Positions 50,356 through 60,125 of a stretch of DNA of 64,000 bases are shown here, one piece after another. The notes beneath the pieces were generated by a model. The model was not told where the DNA came from. It made no database searches and saw only the letters and a program-made list of their open reading frames with translations. Position 1 is the stretch's first letter; each line of letters opens with the position of its first letter. The stretch covers positions 5,644,501-5,708,500 of the forward strand of contig CP042279.1 in the NCBI GenBank assembly GCA_007858575.1. Direction: 5' to 3'. The DNA comes from Streptomyces sp. WAC08241. GTDB taxonomy: Bacteria; Actinomycetota; Actinomycetes; Streptomycetales; Streptomycetaceae. Position numbers and translations under genes: made by a program.

Positions 50356-50392
50356 ACGCGATCACGGTCCCGCCGTCCGGCCCGGCGGCAGA

Positions 50393-51190
50393 TCATGTGA
50401 CGTCTCCGAGGAACCCATGGAGTACGTGTCGCAGGACGTCCGGCCGCTCCAGATGAACGTCGTGTCCCGTCCCAGGGACGCTCAAGGCAACGGTCTCCGG
50501 CCGTCGCCGGAGCATCTCGTCGATCTCCTCGGGCGGGATGATGCCGGTCTGGCCGAGGACGACCAGGGACGGGCAGGTCACGTTCGACCATTCGCCCCAG
50601 AAGGACCGCTGGGCGTTTTCCGCCAAGGACCCGACCATCACGTCCCGTTCGAAGCGCGGCCACCAGCCGCCGTCGCGTTCCACGAGGCCGGCCGCCCAGC
50701 CCTCGCCGACCGGGCCGTCGCCGAGGAACGCGACGGCGGCTTCCCGCGACGGGAACGGCCGGGGCCAGGAGTCGAGCCACTCTCCGATCTCCGCCTGCAC
50801 GTTCCGGTTCGGCCCGCCCGGTCCGGCCTCCACCAGGACGAGCGCACGGCAGAGCCCGGGGTGCGCGGCGGCGAGCATGGCCGTGTGGCCGCCCAGCGAC
50901 TGACCTACCAGGACGGGCTGCTGGAGGTCGAGCTGTTCGAGTACGGCGACGACGTCCGCGACGTACGCGGCGCGAGAGACATCCCGCGGGCGGCGCTCGC
51001 TGGCGCCGTGACCGCGCTGGTCAACGGTGACGACCCGGTAGCGGGGGCTCAGGTCGTGGGCGATGGCGTCCCATTCGCCCGCGTGACCGGCCAGCCCGTG
51101 CAGCAGGACGACAGGCACTCCCGGTCCGCCCCGGTCACGGCAGGAAATACGGACGCCCTCACGGACGAGGGTGTACTTCGACCAGGTCAT
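50393..51190 (-). CDS. Alpha/beta hydrolase
   Basis: Complete 265 residues: VVLLHGLAGHAGEWDAIAHD (oxyanion HG), LVGQSLGGHTAMLAAAHPGL (nucleophile Ser), LVVLGQTGIIPPEE (acid region) and VPGTGHDVHLERP (His). Family includes epoxide hydrolases, esterases and haloperoxidases. ATG 51190 overlaps the sigma factor stop (TAATG), so it is co-translated with it. Confidence 0.85.
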   Translation of the reverse strand: MTWSKYTLVREGVRISCRDRGGPGVPVVLLHGLAGHAGEWDAIAHDLSPRYRVVTVDQRGHGASERRPRDVSRAAYVADVVAVLEQLDLQQPVLVGQSLGGHTAMLAAAHPGLCRALVLVEAGPGGPNRNVQAEIGEWLDSWPRPFPSREAAVAFLGDGPVGEGWAAGLVERDGGWWPRFERDVMVGSLAENAQRSFWGEWSNVTCPSLVVLGQTGIIPPEEIDEMLRRRPETVALSVPGTGHDVHLERPDVLRHVLHGFLGDVT

Positions 51191-52202
51191 TACAGTCCTT
51201 CAAACGGCGGATCGGGCAGGGGCACTGGGGTCGGCGGAGCGGTCCAGCTCGATGCGCGTGCGGGCAGGCCGAAAAGCGGGAACAGACGATCGGTGTCGCG
51301 GAAGGCGTTGATGCCGGTGATGCGGTTGCCGGAGAACTCGATGACCTGGAGTGCCCAGGGTTCGTAGCCCGTTCCGGCGGAGCTGGGCCGGTACTGGCCG
51401 AAGGCGGGGTGCCGTTCGCCGTGGTCGGGATCAGGCGGGAGCCGCGGCAGTCGACGGCGGGACCGGTCAGCCACGCCTGGATGTCGGGGATCCCGCGCAT
51501 CCACTTCGTGTACGGGGGCAGGCACAGCGTGGCGTCGACGTGGAGCAGCATCTTCAGCTCCTCCATGTCGTAGCGGGAGAAGGCCATGGCGTACCGCTCG
51601 GCCAGCATGTGGCGGACGGCGTCGGTCGACGTGGTGCCGGGGGCGTCGACGGGGCCGCGACGTGCGGCGAGCGTGGCACGGGCCCGCTGCAGAGCGCTGT
51701 TGACCGAGGCGACGGTCGAGCCGTGCAGCTCGGCGACCTCGCGGGCCGAGAAGGCCAGCACGTCCCGGAGGATCAGCGTGGCCCGTTGCTTGGGAGGCAG
51801 GTGCTGGAGGGCGGCGACGAACGCCAGCCGTACCGATTCGCCCGCTGCCACGGTCGCCTCGGGGTTCCCCTCCGGGCAGGGCCCGATCCACAGGGCGGCG
51901 TCTTCCGGGGCTTCCGGGGGCACGGCTCCAGGCGATGGCTCGGCAAGATCCATTGGCAGAGCCCGCCGCTTGCCCGCGGCCAAGGCGTCCAGACACACGT
52001 TGGTGGCGATGCGGTAGACCCACGACCGCAGCGACGAGCGTCCCTCGAAACGCTCGACGTTCCGCCAGGCCCGGATCATCGTCTCCTGCACGGCGTCCTC
52101 GGCCTCGGCGTACGAACCGAGCATCCGGTAGCAGTAGCCGGTCAGTCCTCCCCGGTACTCCTCAAGCGCGTCCGTCGCCCCTCGTGCCGCGGTGTCCCGC
52201 AT
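51190..52202 (-). CDS. ECF sigma factor with SnoaL-like C-terminal domain
   Basis: About 337 residues. Sigma region 2: LEEYRGGLTGYCYRMLGSYA, EDAVQETMIRAWRNVERFEG, SWVYRIATNVCLDAL. Region 4: LPPKQRATLILRDVLAFSAR, EVAELHGSTVASVNSALQRA. The C-terminal SnoaL-like domain has MEELKMLLHVDATLCLPPYT, as in ECF41/ECF56-type sigma factors (TIGR02960-like) that have no separate anti-sigma factor. One frameshift near 51440. Translationally coupled to the hydrolase behind it, a usual partner of this group. Confidence 0.85.
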
Positions 52203-52265
52203 GTCGCCCCCTTCCAGCCTCGCCTGGCCGACTGCCTCGCCGAGGCCGCGGCAACGATACGCATG

Positions 52266-52473
52266 ACGAAGGCCCAGGTCTCTGACTTGGGCCTTCGTGG
52301 AAGAGCGGATGACGGGAATCGAACCCGCGCTATAAGCTTGGGAATCACCGATCCTTGAGCCGCTCAAGACGTTCTGAACAGCGAAAACGTGCGGCGTGGC
52401 AAATCTTGTCGCTCCCCGTGCTGTCCGTCGTTTACCGCCACTCCCGGCCCCGTCTGGCACGGGAGTGGCACGC
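52266..52473 (-). repeat. tRNA-Gly 3'-half module C (att-like)
   Basis: Hairpin 52266-52279 / 52285-52298 with one G-T pair, tRNA 3' half at 52303-52344 identical in its core to module B, then a more diverged spacer (ttgagccgctc, cttcgaacag-like) and a distal ggcacgggagtggcacgcc. Same orientation as the other modules. Confidence 0.75.
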
Positions 52474-52481
52474 CTGCTGCC

Positions 52482-52886
52482 CTACTCGTGCCGAGCGGGC
52501 CGGGCCCTCTCGGAATCACGGCGATCCGCCTGGCCCTTCGCCTGGGTCGGTAGCTGGGGAGGTGGCCCGCTGTCCCTGGATCTTGCTAGCAGTTCCAAGT
52601 AGGCCGTGACCTGGTCTTGCCCCGGTGGCAGCTGCTGGATTGCGCGTTCCGTGCGAAGTTGCAGTGCAAGGAAAGTCCGGTTCTGTTGCCGTCTCATCTC
52701 GAGTTCCGCCCGTTCGAGCTCCAGGTCTGACCTTTCCTTCCTCCAGGCCCGAAACTCCGACGTTGCTGGCAGCGCAGCCGTTGTGACCAGAACGACCAGG
52801 AAAATGAGCCACCATGGCGTGTCGGTCAGAAGTGCGGAGAAGCCTGCGGTCCCACTAACAGTGGCCGAGGGCAAGGGCGGTCGCAT
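52482..52886 (-). CDS. Small membrane protein with coiled coil
   Basis: Complete 134 residues. One transmembrane helix near the N-terminus (WWLIFLVVLVTTAALPAT), followed by a charged coiled coil (RKERSDLELERAELEMRRQQ, RTFLALQLRTERAIQQLPPG) and a polar tail. Codon use is less GC-rich than in neighbours. It lies right beside module C. Function unknown. Confidence 0.65.
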   Translation of the reverse strand: MRPPLPSATVSGTAGFSALLTDTPWWLIFLVVLVTTAALPATSEFRAWRKERSDLELERAELEMRRQQNRTFLALQLRTERAIQQLPPGQDQVTAYLELLARSRDSGPPPQLPTQAKGQADRRDSERARPARHE

Positions 52887-52961
52887 GGCATACCTCTCCG
52901 AGCCTACGTGGGCTCTTTGGCTGGCTCACGAGGGAGGGAGTGACGTTTGAGGGCATGAAAA

Positions 52962-52983
52962 AGCCCGAGCGAGTGCCCGGGCT
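52962..52983 (-). terminator. Short terminator hairpin
   Basis: agcccg / cgggct pair around a 10-base loop, with an A run on the 5' side (aaaaag, a T run on the minus strand). A typical rho-independent terminator of the minus-strand HTH gene. Confidence 0.6.
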
Positions 52984-53027
52984 CAAGGTGTGGATCTTCG
53001 ATTATCGTCTCAACGGCTTAGACCTTG

Positions 53028-53273
53028 TTAGCCGATGCGTCCGCGTGGCTCGGGAGGTATGGGTGGCGTCTCACCGGGGACTCGCTCCCCAGTCCACTCA
53101 TCCCTCACGGCAGGGTTGAGTTCCAGAATGTTGTACCGGACCTTGCCGCGTCCGTGGCCGTGTGTAGTGATTCGCCCCTCGTTGGCCCACCGGCGAATCG
53201 TGCTCTCCGGACGCCCTGCGTAGTAGGCGGCTAGGTCAACACTGACCAAGATTGCGTCGGACGGTTGGCCCAT
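53028..53273 (-). CDS. Excisionase-like HTH protein
   Basis: Complete 81 residues: ILVSVDLAAYYAGRPESTIR, RWANEGRITTHGHGRGKVRY, NILELNPAVRDEW. MerR-like/HTH_17 fold as in excisionases and phage regulators. With low GC and its place next to module C it looks like a remnant of an integrative element; no integrase gene is found beside it. Confidence 0.7.
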   Translation of the reverse strand: MGQPSDAILVSVDLAAYYAGRPESTIRRWANEGRITTHGHGRGKVRYNILELNPAVRDEWTGERVPGETPPIPPEPRGRIG

Positions 53274-53348
53274 CGCCCCTCCCGAACAGCACTGAATGAG
53301 ACCAGGAAGTGATCAGCCAGGGCATGGAGGTGACGCGAAGTATGGTCA

Positions 53349-53378
53349 ACCTTACGCTCGGGCAGGTCAGAGGGTCAA
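53349..53378 (-). promoter_or_regulatory. Predicted promoter of the HTH gene
   Basis: On the minus strand TTGACC (53378-53373) and TAAGGT (53354-53349) with an 18-bp spacer, about 75 bp before the HTH start. A second TTGACC lies at 53343-53348. Confidence 0.4.
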
Positions 53379-54544
53379 GGTTGTGCCCTCTAGTCAGGGC
53401 AGGGGTGCTGTTGATCAGTCAGCAGATCGGGGACCTCGGCGTGAGATGAACGGCGCTGTCCCGCCAGGGCAAGCGCTCGATACCCGATTGAGGGCACGCC
53501 GGAAGCAGCCCCAGAGTCTCACGCCGCAGCACGGCTTGCAAGGCTGCCAAACCTGCGATGAGTTAGGGCTCGCTAGCCCCTCCGCAACCCACCGCCTCCC
53601 AACTCCCATCCCGTCTGCCGTCGACCCACACACCGTGGAGCAGGCGCGGTGCCGGGCGTCCAGGTGGAGCGCGCCACTGTACGAACGACTTGGACGCCCG
53701 GTGCCGTGTCTGCTCGGCTCTGCCTGGGTCGACGGCAGACGGGATGGGAGCCCCCACCTCCACACCCCACCGGCCGGCACCCGCGCACGGGCCCCTCCCA
53801 TCCCGGAGTCGAGCGCCCCCGCCGGAGGCATCGTCCTGGGCCGCACTCGTGTACCGCCTCGGCCGCCCGTGGGTTCGTCACCCATCAACCCGAGCCGTCA
53901 GGCGCGCGGACGGCGGCCGGGCTGGAGCGGGCGGAGACAGGAGCGCAGGCCCGGGCGACGGGCGCGCGCGGCGGGTGCCTTGATGAGGTAGAGAAACCTA
54001 TAACAGCTCCTTGGCTGATCCGCAGTAAGTGCGTCGGTGATGTCCTGCACGACGGTCCTTCGTCAGTGAACCGCTGGGCGGGGTGGCTGAGGACATTCCG
54101 GAAATCGCATATTCCTTGTCCGAAGAGGTGGGCGCTGTAATCGCCTTCGGATATGACGAGGCAGGCAGGTGATGCCCGCTCGCCTGGGTGGATTACCGGC
54201 TCCCTACGGGGCTGCGGGCAGACCTGTAGGGATTCAATGCGGCCCTGATCGCCGCAGGGGACGCGTCGGAGAACCAGGCGGACGCAGAAGGAATCCTCTA
54301 CATCGGCAGACGACGTCGCCCCGTGAGGGGCCGGGACCTGCGCTGTTGGCGGCCCTGACGGTTCAGCGTTTTGGCCGTCGGCCCCAAGACTGTGACTTTC
54401 CACTGCTCAGCCCACCGACACAGAATGGGGACTGAACGAAAGCAGTTGCGATCAGCTTTTGGCAGCCACCCGCAGGACGTTCATGTCGCAAAGGAACGTG
54501 TTCTTGGCGAGGAAAAGGCCAGTTCTTCAGAAACGGACTTCGTC
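53379..54544. other. Long region without a supported gene, containing a large hairpin
   Basis: Nearly 1.2 kb. Open frames exist on both strands but none has a recognisable domain with a good start. The clearest structure is the inverted repeat at 53603-53750. The part 53990-54540 is relatively AT-rich and may hold a decayed gene or non-coding RNA. Frames on opposite strands across the hairpin give similar peptides only because of the inverted repeat. Confidence 0.4.
53603..53750. repeat. 148-bp nested inverted repeat (large hairpin)
   Basis: Outer arms 53603-53628 and 53725-53750 are perfect 26-bp complements. Inner arms 53647-53665 and 53688-53706 pair over 19 bp with three mismatches. The central loop is 22 bases. 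An RNA from either strand would fold into one long rod. No transposase or terminal repeat context is seen. It could be a structured RNA, a hairpin element or an origin-like structure. Confidence 0.7.
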
Positions 54545-55884
54545 TCAGGTCTCGGAAGGAAGGGCACGGAGGCGGTCACGGAAGTCCCGTACGGCCTGCT
54601 CCTTGGCGTGAGGTTCGAGGTAGCGGCTGAACTTCTTCAGACGGACCTGCGCTCGGTCGGAGCGGACCCGGTTCTCCAAGAGCTCCAGGCCGCTGTGGGC
54701 GGCGTCGAGGGCACCGTCCAGATCCCGGGCCGCCAGCCTGGCCGTGGCGAGGCGTCCCGAGCGGACTGCTCGGTCGCGGGGACCGCTCGGTCCACCGCGA
54801 CCGTAAGGGCGTGGGTCGCTCGTTCCGGGAACCCGGACCGGAGCATGATCTTGCCCTCGGTGGACTTGAGCTGGGCCTCGCCGTACCAGCCGAGCCAGCC
54901 GGGGCGGTCGCCTTCTCGGTGGGCACCCCACAGGTCGTAGGCGCGGTTGAGGGACTTGCCGGCCGCTTCGTGGCGGGTGTCGCGGGAGAGGGCCTCGGCC
55001 TGGTGGAGACGGAGGTACGAGGCCGCTGCCGGTGGAAGGGCCGCAGGGGCGTTGCCGATGGCGGTCTCGATCAGCCTCACGCGGGCGGCGGTGTCGCCGG
55101 CGTCGGAGACGTGGATACCCATTTCGGCGAGGATGAAGGCGCCGAAGCCGTTGTCCTGGGCACTGTGGGCGCTGCGGAGGGCGCCGACGTAGTAGCGCTG
55201 GCCGAGAGAGCGAAGGCCCTTGTCGTAGGCCATCCACCCGGCCAGGTAGGACACGCCGGCCGCCGTGGCGTAGAGGCGGTGTTCGACGGCATCGGTGTAG
55301 CGGCCGTGGTCGAGCAGGCCGGTGATCAGGGCGAGGTCGCTGGTCGCCTGGTCCAGCAGGCGGGCGCCGCCCATCTGGTCGTCGAGCACGCGCAGGGTCT
55401 CCACGTGCTGTTCGATGGTGGTCACCATGGCGTCGGTGACCCGGTCTCCGTCGAGTGCGGAGGCGAACGCCTCGGGCGCGGCTGCCCAGTTGGCGGCTAC
55501 GCCTGTCAGGGCCGTACCGGTGATCGAGAGGAAAGCCCGACGGTCCATGTGGCCGCTCCTGACCAGGTCGGTGAAGACCTTCACGGTGCCGGCCGGGGTC
55601 CAGGGTGCGACCAGGGCCGTCGACTCCCACGCTGGCAGCCATCGCGGCCAGGGCGCCGAGCGCACGTGGTCCTCGGGAACGCCCAGCAGGTCGGCAAGCA
55701 CTCGCTGCGCGTCCGCGTCGGGGGCCTGGCCCTGCTCCCACTTCCAGATCGTCGTCCGGTTGGTGGCGAGGGGCACGCCCATCTCGGCGCCGCGCTCGCA
55801 CATCAGCCGGGCTAACTCGGCCTTGCCCCAGTACCGGTTCTCGCGCACATAGGTCAGCGGGTGCAGCGTCGTCGGATCGGACAT
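54545..55884 (-). CDS. XRE-family regulator with TPR-like C-terminal region
   Basis: About 446 residues. The N-terminus has an XRE helix-turn-helix (YWGKAELARLMCERGAEMGV, NRTTIWKWEQGQAPDADAQR, VLADLLGVPEDHV); MDRRAFLSITGTALTGVAA follows; then TPR-like helices (RHEAAGKSLNRAYDLWGAHR, RDFRDRLRALPSET at the end). Common regulator type in Streptomyces, usually controlling the adjacent divergent operon, here 56062-60800. One frameshift near 54740. Confidence 0.75.
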
Positions 55885-56061
55885 CCCAGCCTCCCCTCAG
55901 GTCGGTGGTCAGAGGCTACTACCCGCGCGGGAAACGGGGTTTCTCTCCGTGGAGGAACCCTCGGGAAACGTTCCGCGCCCTCGGTCCGCCGCCGTTCACT
56001 GTCGGGACACCGCCCGGAGCCGGACGACCGGCTCTCCTCGCCCTTCCGACCAGGAGGCCCC

Positions 56062-57271
56062 GTGGAAAAGCTGAGAACGCCGGCCCGCCCCGCGACGGGG
56101 CACCTGTTCCGTACGGCCGAGGACGTGGTGCCGCCGTCGCAGGAAGAGGTGTTCGCGTACGCGGCCGGTCAGGTCGAGCAGGCTGCTCGCGGGCTGTGGC
56201 CCGGTGCTGAAGTGAGGCTCGGGCCGGCGGTGCCGAGCGTCACCAGCTACGTGCGACGGGTGGAGGTGGACGGCCGACCGCTGTACGCGAAGCTGTCGGT
56301 CCTCGGCGTCTCGCTTGTGTCGCTTCTGCGGGGGTCCTGCGGCGACTGGGTCACCGTCCGGGACGCGCAGGCCGCGTACGTCGCCTCCCCTGGCTCCCTC
56401 CTGGAACGGGAAGCACGTCAGCTCGCGGTTCTCGCCGGACCTGCTGCCCTTCGCGTGCCGACCGTCGCCGGTTACGAGGGCGGGGTGCTGTTCACCGAGT
56501 CGGTCCACGGCTCCACGCTGGCCGAGCTACTGGTGCGGGCGCCGCACCGCACCACCTGGCTGTTGGAGGAGGTGACCGGCGAGATGGCGGTCGGTCTGCG
56601 GCGGCGCGGGGTCGCCGCGCGGGTCGGGCGGAGCGAGATCCGGGAGCGGTCCATCACCGGCACCTTCCTGAGGAAGTTCAACGGTCTGTCGGCAGTACTG
56701 CCTGCGGCAGACCGGCCACACGGAGACACTGGCGGCCGTCGTCGGGCGCCTGCACCAGGCCCGGCGCATGACGGCCTCGCCCGCGCGGGCGGTGGTGTTC
56801 GGTGATCTCAAGCCCGAGCACGTCGTCTTCCCCGACGGCGCGGAGCGACCCGTCTTCCTGGATCCCGGGCTGATGCGCGGCCGGCCCGCCGACGACGCGG
56901 CCAAGCTCGTCTCCCGGACGGTGCTGAACCTCGTCGCACGTCCTCCCGGGACGGAAGGCGTACGGGCGCTGCTCGGAGGAGTGGCGGCGTACGCGGCCTC
57001 GGCGACGGCGGGCAGCGACCGGACCGGGCGGGACGCCTGGCTGCGTCAGCTCACGCTCCTGTGGCTGATGGACACCGCGAACATCCTCACGACCTACCTG
57101 ACCGCGCCCGCCGACCTGCCGCTCACCGCGCACGCCGCCGATGTGGTCAGGCGGGCGAGGGTGGTGTGCGACATGCTCGACCGGTCCACCGCCGCCGTGG
57201 TGTCGTACCGGGACGCGCGCGGGGCCTGGCGCCTGTGTCTCGACAGCGCGGCGAAGGCGGCTGCCTCATGA
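56062..57271 (+). CDS. Aminoglycoside-phosphotransferase/kinase-fold protein
   Basis: About 403 residues from GTG 56062 (AGGAGGCCCC upstream). N-lobe: VRRVEVDGRPLYAKLSVLGV with a possible ATP Lys, FTESVHGSTLAELL; catalytic loop VVFGDLKPEHVVFPDG and metal Asp in VFLDPGLMRGRP. This is the APH/choline-kinase fold. Substrate unknown; class V lanthipeptide clusters carry similar kinase-like enzymes, but the other genes of that class are absent. One frameshift near 56700. Ends in ATGA overlap with the dehydrogenase. Confidence 0.7.
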
Positions 57272-58174
57272 CCACGATCGGGCTCATCGGCGCGGGAGCC
57301 GTCGGGCAGACCGTCGGCACGCTCCTCGTGACCGCCGGCTGGTGCGACGCGGTCATGGTCGCCTCCGGCAGCGGACGTACGGCGGCCTCCCTCGTCACCG
57401 ATCTGGAGGACATGGCCCAGGTCACCGGCTCCCACGTCCGGGCGGTTCACGCCGCACCGGACGCGATGAGCGGCTGCGACGCGATCGTCGTCTGTCCCCG
57501 GGCCGCGTTCACCAACACGGCCACCAGCGACGTCCGCATGGCCGGGCTCGCGGCGAACGCCCCTCTGATCGCCGCACTCGGACGCTGTCTTTCCCACTAC
57601 CAGGGGACGGTGGTCGTGGTGACGAATCCGGTCGACGTCATGAGCCGGCTGTTCGCGGCCACGTCCGGCTGCGCCAGGGTGTTCGGGGTCGGTTCCCATA
57701 CCGACAGCGCCCGCTACCGCCTCGCCCTCGCCCGGCTCCTGGACGTCCCTGTGGAGGCAGTCGCCGGGCACGTCATCGGCGAGCACGGCGACCACGCCGT
57801 GATCTGCGCGTCCTCCACCACCGTCCGGGGCCTCCCCGTCGCCGTCCCCTACGGGAGATCCGCGCCGAGCTCGTCCACCGGCCCCGCCGCATCAACGCAG
57901 CTCTCGGCCGCACCCGTTCCGGCCCCGCCGGAGCCGTCTCGCCGCGCTCGCGCACGCGCTCGGCCTGGTGGACGGGGTGATCGAACTGGCCGCTCCGTGG
58001 CGGGGCGACTGGTACGGAATCCCGCTGCGCTTCACCTCCGGCACGCCGACCGTGTGCATGCCCCCGCTCGCCCCGGCGGAGTCCGTCCAGCTCCAGACCG
58101 CCGCCGCCAAGCTCCGCACCGCCTACGAACAGACCGCCGTACGCACCGCCCTTCGAGGAGACACGTTCCGATGA
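57268..58174 (+). CDS. Lactate/malate dehydrogenase-like protein
   Basis: About 302 residues. Rossmann start TIGLIGAGAVGQTVGTLLVT, VVVVTNPVDVMSRLFAATSG, the substrate loop VGSHTDSARYRLALARLLDV and the catalytic pair GHVIGEHGDHAVICASS (His). The NAD-dependent 2-hydroxyacid dehydrogenase chemistry is likely retained; the substrate is unknown. Two frameshifts near 57860 and 57940. ATGA overlaps on both sides show tight coupling to the kinase-like and HPr-kinase-like genes. Confidence 0.75.
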
Positions 58175-59299
58175 CCCCCGTACCCCTGTCCGCACCGCCA
58201 CCCGCATCGCCACGGCCGACGGCCAGGCCGTCACCGTCACCAGCCACTCGGCCGCCGTGACCGACTGGGCCACCCGCTACTTCGGCTCGTGGTGGAACGC
58301 GGCCCCGCCGAGCCGCCGATCAGCGGCGCCCTCGTCTCCGCCGACGTCGACCCGGACGCGTACGAGGACATGGCCGCGGACGGCGATCTCAGCCAGGGCG
58401 CCACCGAGGCCGACTACGCGGGCTCCCCATGCTCCACACCCGTCACGCCGACGGCAGCGTCACCGCCGTACAGAGCGGAGAGCGCCTCGCCTACCGGTGG
58501 AGCCCCTCCCTGCGCCGCCTGCGGATCGTCGGGAACGACGAGACGGCGGTGGCGACGGCCGCCGCCCGACTGGCCCGCGAGATCGTCCGCGGCATGCTCC
58601 TCGTCGAGGGATGGCAGATCCTCCATGCCTCCGCCGTCACCCGTGACGACGGCGCCACCCTGCTCACCCTCGGAGGCAAGGGCGCGGGCAAGACCACCAC
58701 CGCGTTCCTCTTGGCGCGCGCCGGCTGGCGGCTCCTCGCCAACGACCGCGTCTTCGTCCGTCCGGAGCAGGGGTACGTACGGGTGCTGCCGTGGCCGTCG
58801 GCGGCTGCCTGCGGCTTCGGGCTCTCGACGCGCTCGGCTCTTCGAGCCTGTCGCCGACCGGCTCCGCGCCGGGGAACTCATGCACCCCACCCAGGACCAG
58901 CGGGTCACCGACGCACTCCTGGCCGGACGGCGCGAGCCGCTGTGGCGGGCGAACGGCAAGGAGATGAAGCCCCAGTTCTTCCCCGACCAGCTCGACACCT
59001 GGCTCGGCATGACCCTGGCCACCGAGGGCCGGGCCGCCGGTCTGCTGTTCCCGCAGATCACCCCGGGCGGCGAGCCGCGGCTCCTCGACGAGCCGCGCCG
59101 CCTGGGCGAGGCGGACTTCTTCACCGCCGGTACGGAGGACCGCTACCCCGACGTGTTCGGGCTGCTGCCCATGACCGGCGGCTCCGCCGGCCTCGCGGAC
59201 CGACTCGCCGCCCTTCCGCACCAGGCCCTCGCCCTCGGCCACGACACGAGCGCCAACGCGACCCTGCTGGAGAAGACGGCCGACGCCCTTCTCGACTGA
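58171..59299 (+). CDS. HPr kinase/phosphorylase-like P-loop protein
   Basis: About 375 residues after three frameshifts (near 58185, 58305, 58430, 58825). A P-loop LLTLGGKGAGKTTTAFLLAR follows GWQILHASAVTRDDGA, as in HprK-like kinases of peptide-natural-product clusters (for example those acting in lasso peptide loci). The C-terminal part is TLLEKTADALLD. ATP-dependent phosphorylation of a peptide or small metabolite is the expected chemistry. Confidence 0.7.
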
Positions 59300-59469
59300 G
59301 GACCCGCCCAAGAACCCGTCCCGGCCGGGGTGACACCGGTCCGTCCCCTTGCCCACAGCCCTCACCCGGGACGCCTCCACCTCACCGGCCTTGACAGGGC
59401 CGGTGAAGCGGGCGGTCGCGACGACCACCCCGCATCGCACCACTCGACCCTTTCGAGAGGAGCACCACC

Positions 59470-60006
59470 ATGACCGTTCTCGCCGAGAAACTCGCCACAA
59501 CCCCCACGACCCGCGCGGAGACCACAACCGCCGCGACCCGCTCGCGGGACCCGAAGGAGCTGCTCAACGCCGTCACCCCGCACCTGCGGCACCTGACCGT
59601 GAACGTCCTCGACAGCGGCCTGACCGTCTGGGACCGAGAGGTCGCCCTCCTCCTGCGCGACGAGGTGATGGTCCGTGACCTCGCCGAACGCCTCCTCGGC
59701 AACGCCGTGATGTACATGGTCGCGTCGATGGAGCACCCCGACGTGCACCTCGGCGTCGGCAAGGTCGTCGACATCGGCGTCCACCAGGTCATCCTGGACA
59801 CCCCGGTCTACTTCGCCCTCTGCGACCTGTACAACGAGGGCCGCTACAAGCACCACGCGCCCTTCATCCAGCGCCGCAACGACGGCACCGTGACCGACAC
59901 GGCCGCCTTCCTCCGGTCCATCGGCTTCACTCCCGACGAGGAGCTGTGGGCGCGCGACGGAGCGGACTGCTCGCCGTGCGACTCCAAGGTCCCCGACTCC
60001 CACTGA
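59470..60006 (+). CDS. Small His/Cys protein, similar to Streptomyces glycine-rich-domain-like proteins
   Basis: Complete 178 residues; GAGAGGAG lies 8-10 nt before ATG 59470. VMVRDLAERLLGNAVMYMVA, VGKVVDIGVHQVILDTPVYF, YKHHAPFIQRRNDGT, and an end GADCSPCDSKVPDSH with a CxxC pair. The pattern (VD-x-G-x-H near the middle, HH, late Cys/His) matches a family I know from Streptomyces clusters as glycine-rich-domain-like, of unknown function. It could be a modification enzyme or a precursor-like scaffold with a modifiable C-terminus. Confidence 0.6.
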   Translation: MTVLAEKLATTPTTRAETTTAATRSRDPKELLNAVTPHLRHLTVNVLDSGLTVWDREVALLLRDEVMVRDLAERLLGNAVMYMVASMEHPDVHLGVGKVVDIGVHQVILDTPVYFALCDLYNEGRYKHHAPFIQRRNDGTVTDTAAFLRSIGFTPDEELWARDGADCSPCDSKVPDSH

Positions 60007-60125
60007 CCGGGTGACCGGCGGCCGGAAACCGCCGTCGTCCCGGACGAACCGCCCTAGGGTGGGGCCCCGCCGCCGCGCACACGGGTGGCGGGGCCGCCTC
60101 CCGCATCCCCCGCGAGGACACGACC

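Noticed and set aside
53885..54403. A 172-codon minus-strand frame in the gene-free region
   Set aside because: No ribosome binding site, mixed composition and no recognisable domain. Kept as non-coding.
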